Of a stretch of DNA of 64,000 nucleotides, positions 63,067 to 64,000 are shown in pieces. The stretch covers positions 124,001 to 188,000 of the forward strand of contig CAVYXQ010000003.1 of the NCBI GenBank assembly GCA_963772555.1, given 5' to 3'. Within the stretch, counting starts at the first letter, position 1. Each line of letters begins with the position of its first letter. The notes below the pieces were generated by a model. It had not been told where the DNA came from. It saw only the letters and a list, made by a program, of their open reading frames with translations, and did no database searches. The DNA comes from Roseiarcus sp963772555 (GTDB lineage Bacteria; Pseudomonadota; Alphaproteobacteria; Rhizobiales; Beijerinckiaceae). The position numbers and the translations under genes are program-made.

Positions 63067-64000
63067 ATGGCCACGGAACAGGACGCCCAGCAACAGCAGA
63101 GAGAGGCCGCTCCGGCCCCCGTCGTAGCGGAGGCGGATGAGTTCGCCGCCCTGCTCAAGCAGAACTTCAAGCCGCGCAGCGATCGCGCCGCGACCGAAGT
63201 CGAGAATGCGGTGCAAACGCTGGTTACGCAGGCGCTCGGCGATTCGTCTCTGGTCAAGACCGAGGTCATCGACACGATCGAGGAGATGATCGCGCGGATT
63301 GACGAAAAGCTCTCGGCGCAGATGAACGAAATTTTGCATACGCCCGAGTTTCAGCAGATCGAGAGCGCGTGGCGGGGTCTGAACTACCTGGTGTTCAACT
63401 CCGAGACCGACGCGACCCTGAAAATTCGCATCCTCAACGTCAGCAAGATGGAACTCTATCGGAGTTTCCAGTCGAACCCGGGCGCTCGATGGGATCAGGG
63501 CCCGCTGTTCAAGGCCGTTTACGAAAGCGAATTCGGAACATTGGGCGGCGAACCCTACGGGGCGCTGATCGCCGACTATCACTTCAGCCATCAGGCGGTC
63601 GACGTCCGGGTTCTGCGCGATCTGTCGAAGATCGCCTCGGCGGCGCTGGCGCCGCTGATTACCGGCGCCGACCCCCAACTTCTGCAGATGGACTCATGGA
63701 CGCAGCTGATGAACCCGCGCGACATCGGCAAGCTGATGGATACGCCGGATTACGCCGCGTGGAAGGGCCTGCGCGACGCCGTCGACAGCCGCTATGTCGC
63801 GCTCTGCATGCCGCGCGTACTGTCGCGCCTCCCCTATGGCGCGAAGACCGAGCCGGTCGAGGAATTCGCTTTCGAAGAGGAGACCGACGGCCACAAGGGC
63901 GAGAAATACGCCTGGATGAATGCGGCCTACGCCATGGGCGCCAACATCAATCGGGCGTTCAAGGAATACGGCTGGACGGTGAGAATCCGCGGCGTCGAAT
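63067..64000 (+). CDS. tssC: T6SS contractile sheath large subunit TssC (3' truncated by window)
   Basis: The frame opens at ATG 63067 and is still open at the last base (311 residues seen of the usual ~490-500). It contains the TssC (VipB/ImpC) segments TPEFQQIESAWRGLNYLVFN, DATLKIRILNVSKMEL, GALIADYHFSH, ALAPLITGADPQLLQM and LPYGAKTEPVEEFAFEE. Hcp, TssE, TssF, TssG, ClpV and VgrG would be expected downstream. Confidence 0.95.
   Translation, partial: MATEQDAQQQQREAAPAPVVAEADEFAALLKQNFKPRSDRAATEVENAVQTLVTQALGDSSLVKTEVIDTIEEMIARIDEKLSAQMNEILHTPEFQQIESAWRGLNYLVFNSETDATLKIRILNVSKMELYRSFQSNPGARWDQGPLFKAVYESEFGTLGGEPYGALIADYHFSHQAVDVRVLRDLSKIASAALAPLITGADPQLLQMDSWTQLMNPRDIGKLMDTPDYAAWKGLRDAVDSRYVALCMPRVLSRLPYGAKTEPVEEFAFEEETDGHKGEKYAWMNAAYAMGANINRAFKEYGWTVRIRGVE

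Overview
The window is high-GC, gene-dense DNA. GTG and TTG starts, overlapping operonic genes, a phasin, an IalB-family protein and an Agrobacterium-like type VI secretion (T6SS) gene order all suggest an alphaproteobacterium of the Hyphomicrobiales (Rhizobiales). The genus cannot be fixed from the sequence. No rRNA, tRNA or CRISPR array was seen.

1-4172 holds the end of an SbcD/YhaO-like nuclease gene coupled to a YhaN-like SMC-type ATPase. 4349-14450 is a glycan-processing cluster: a GH94 phosphorylase, a GH15 glucoamylase-like protein, a PF10091/GH144-like hydrolase broken by an in-frame TGA, an SbmA/BacA-type ABC transporter with eroded ATPase motifs, and a frameshifted GH3 beta-glucosidase. 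The set GH94 + GH144-like + GH3 fits beta-1,2-glucan breakdown (inference). 14.5-20.3 kb carries mostly single-gene units: phasin, class II aldolase, lipoprotein, L,D-transpeptidase, an orphan amino-acid binding protein, a DUF2721-like membrane protein and an outer-membrane protein.

20.3-27.3 kb carries small secreted proteins, two of them with Cys-rich repeats, an intact IS630-family element sitting exactly in the stop codon of a large arylsulfatase gene, a lower-GC lipase lipoprotein and a small membrane protein. 27.6-35.6 kb has a frameshifted AraC regulator, a nucleoside/guanine deaminase and a BMP-type (nucleoside-class) ABC transporter operon ending in two tandem paralogous binding proteins.

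35.7-64.0 kb is the most interesting part. A collagen-like lipoprotein with 103 uninterrupted Gly-X-Y triplets precedes a T6SS operon (tagH/fha-tssK-tssL-tssM-tagF-pppA). A second T6SS unit (tssB, tssC, running off the end) begins at 62520 behind a good sigma-54-type -24/-12 sequence. Between them lie a divergent M23 endopeptidase/OmpA pair, a PpkA-like kinase, a caspase-like protease with eight helical repeats and a peptidoglycan-binding-like tail, a giant repeat autotransporter and an IalB-like protein. Kinase, phosphatase, FHA protein and a TssL carrying a threonine at position 14 in an RTVIRP motif together make a complete phospho-switch for T6SS activation, as known in Agrobacterium. The M23, OmpA and caspase proteins are candidates for cell-wall-linked partners of this machine.

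Three genes (GH144-like, GH3, AraC) are each broken by one lesion within 19 kb. This is either real decay or residual assembly error, and only re-sequencing can decide.
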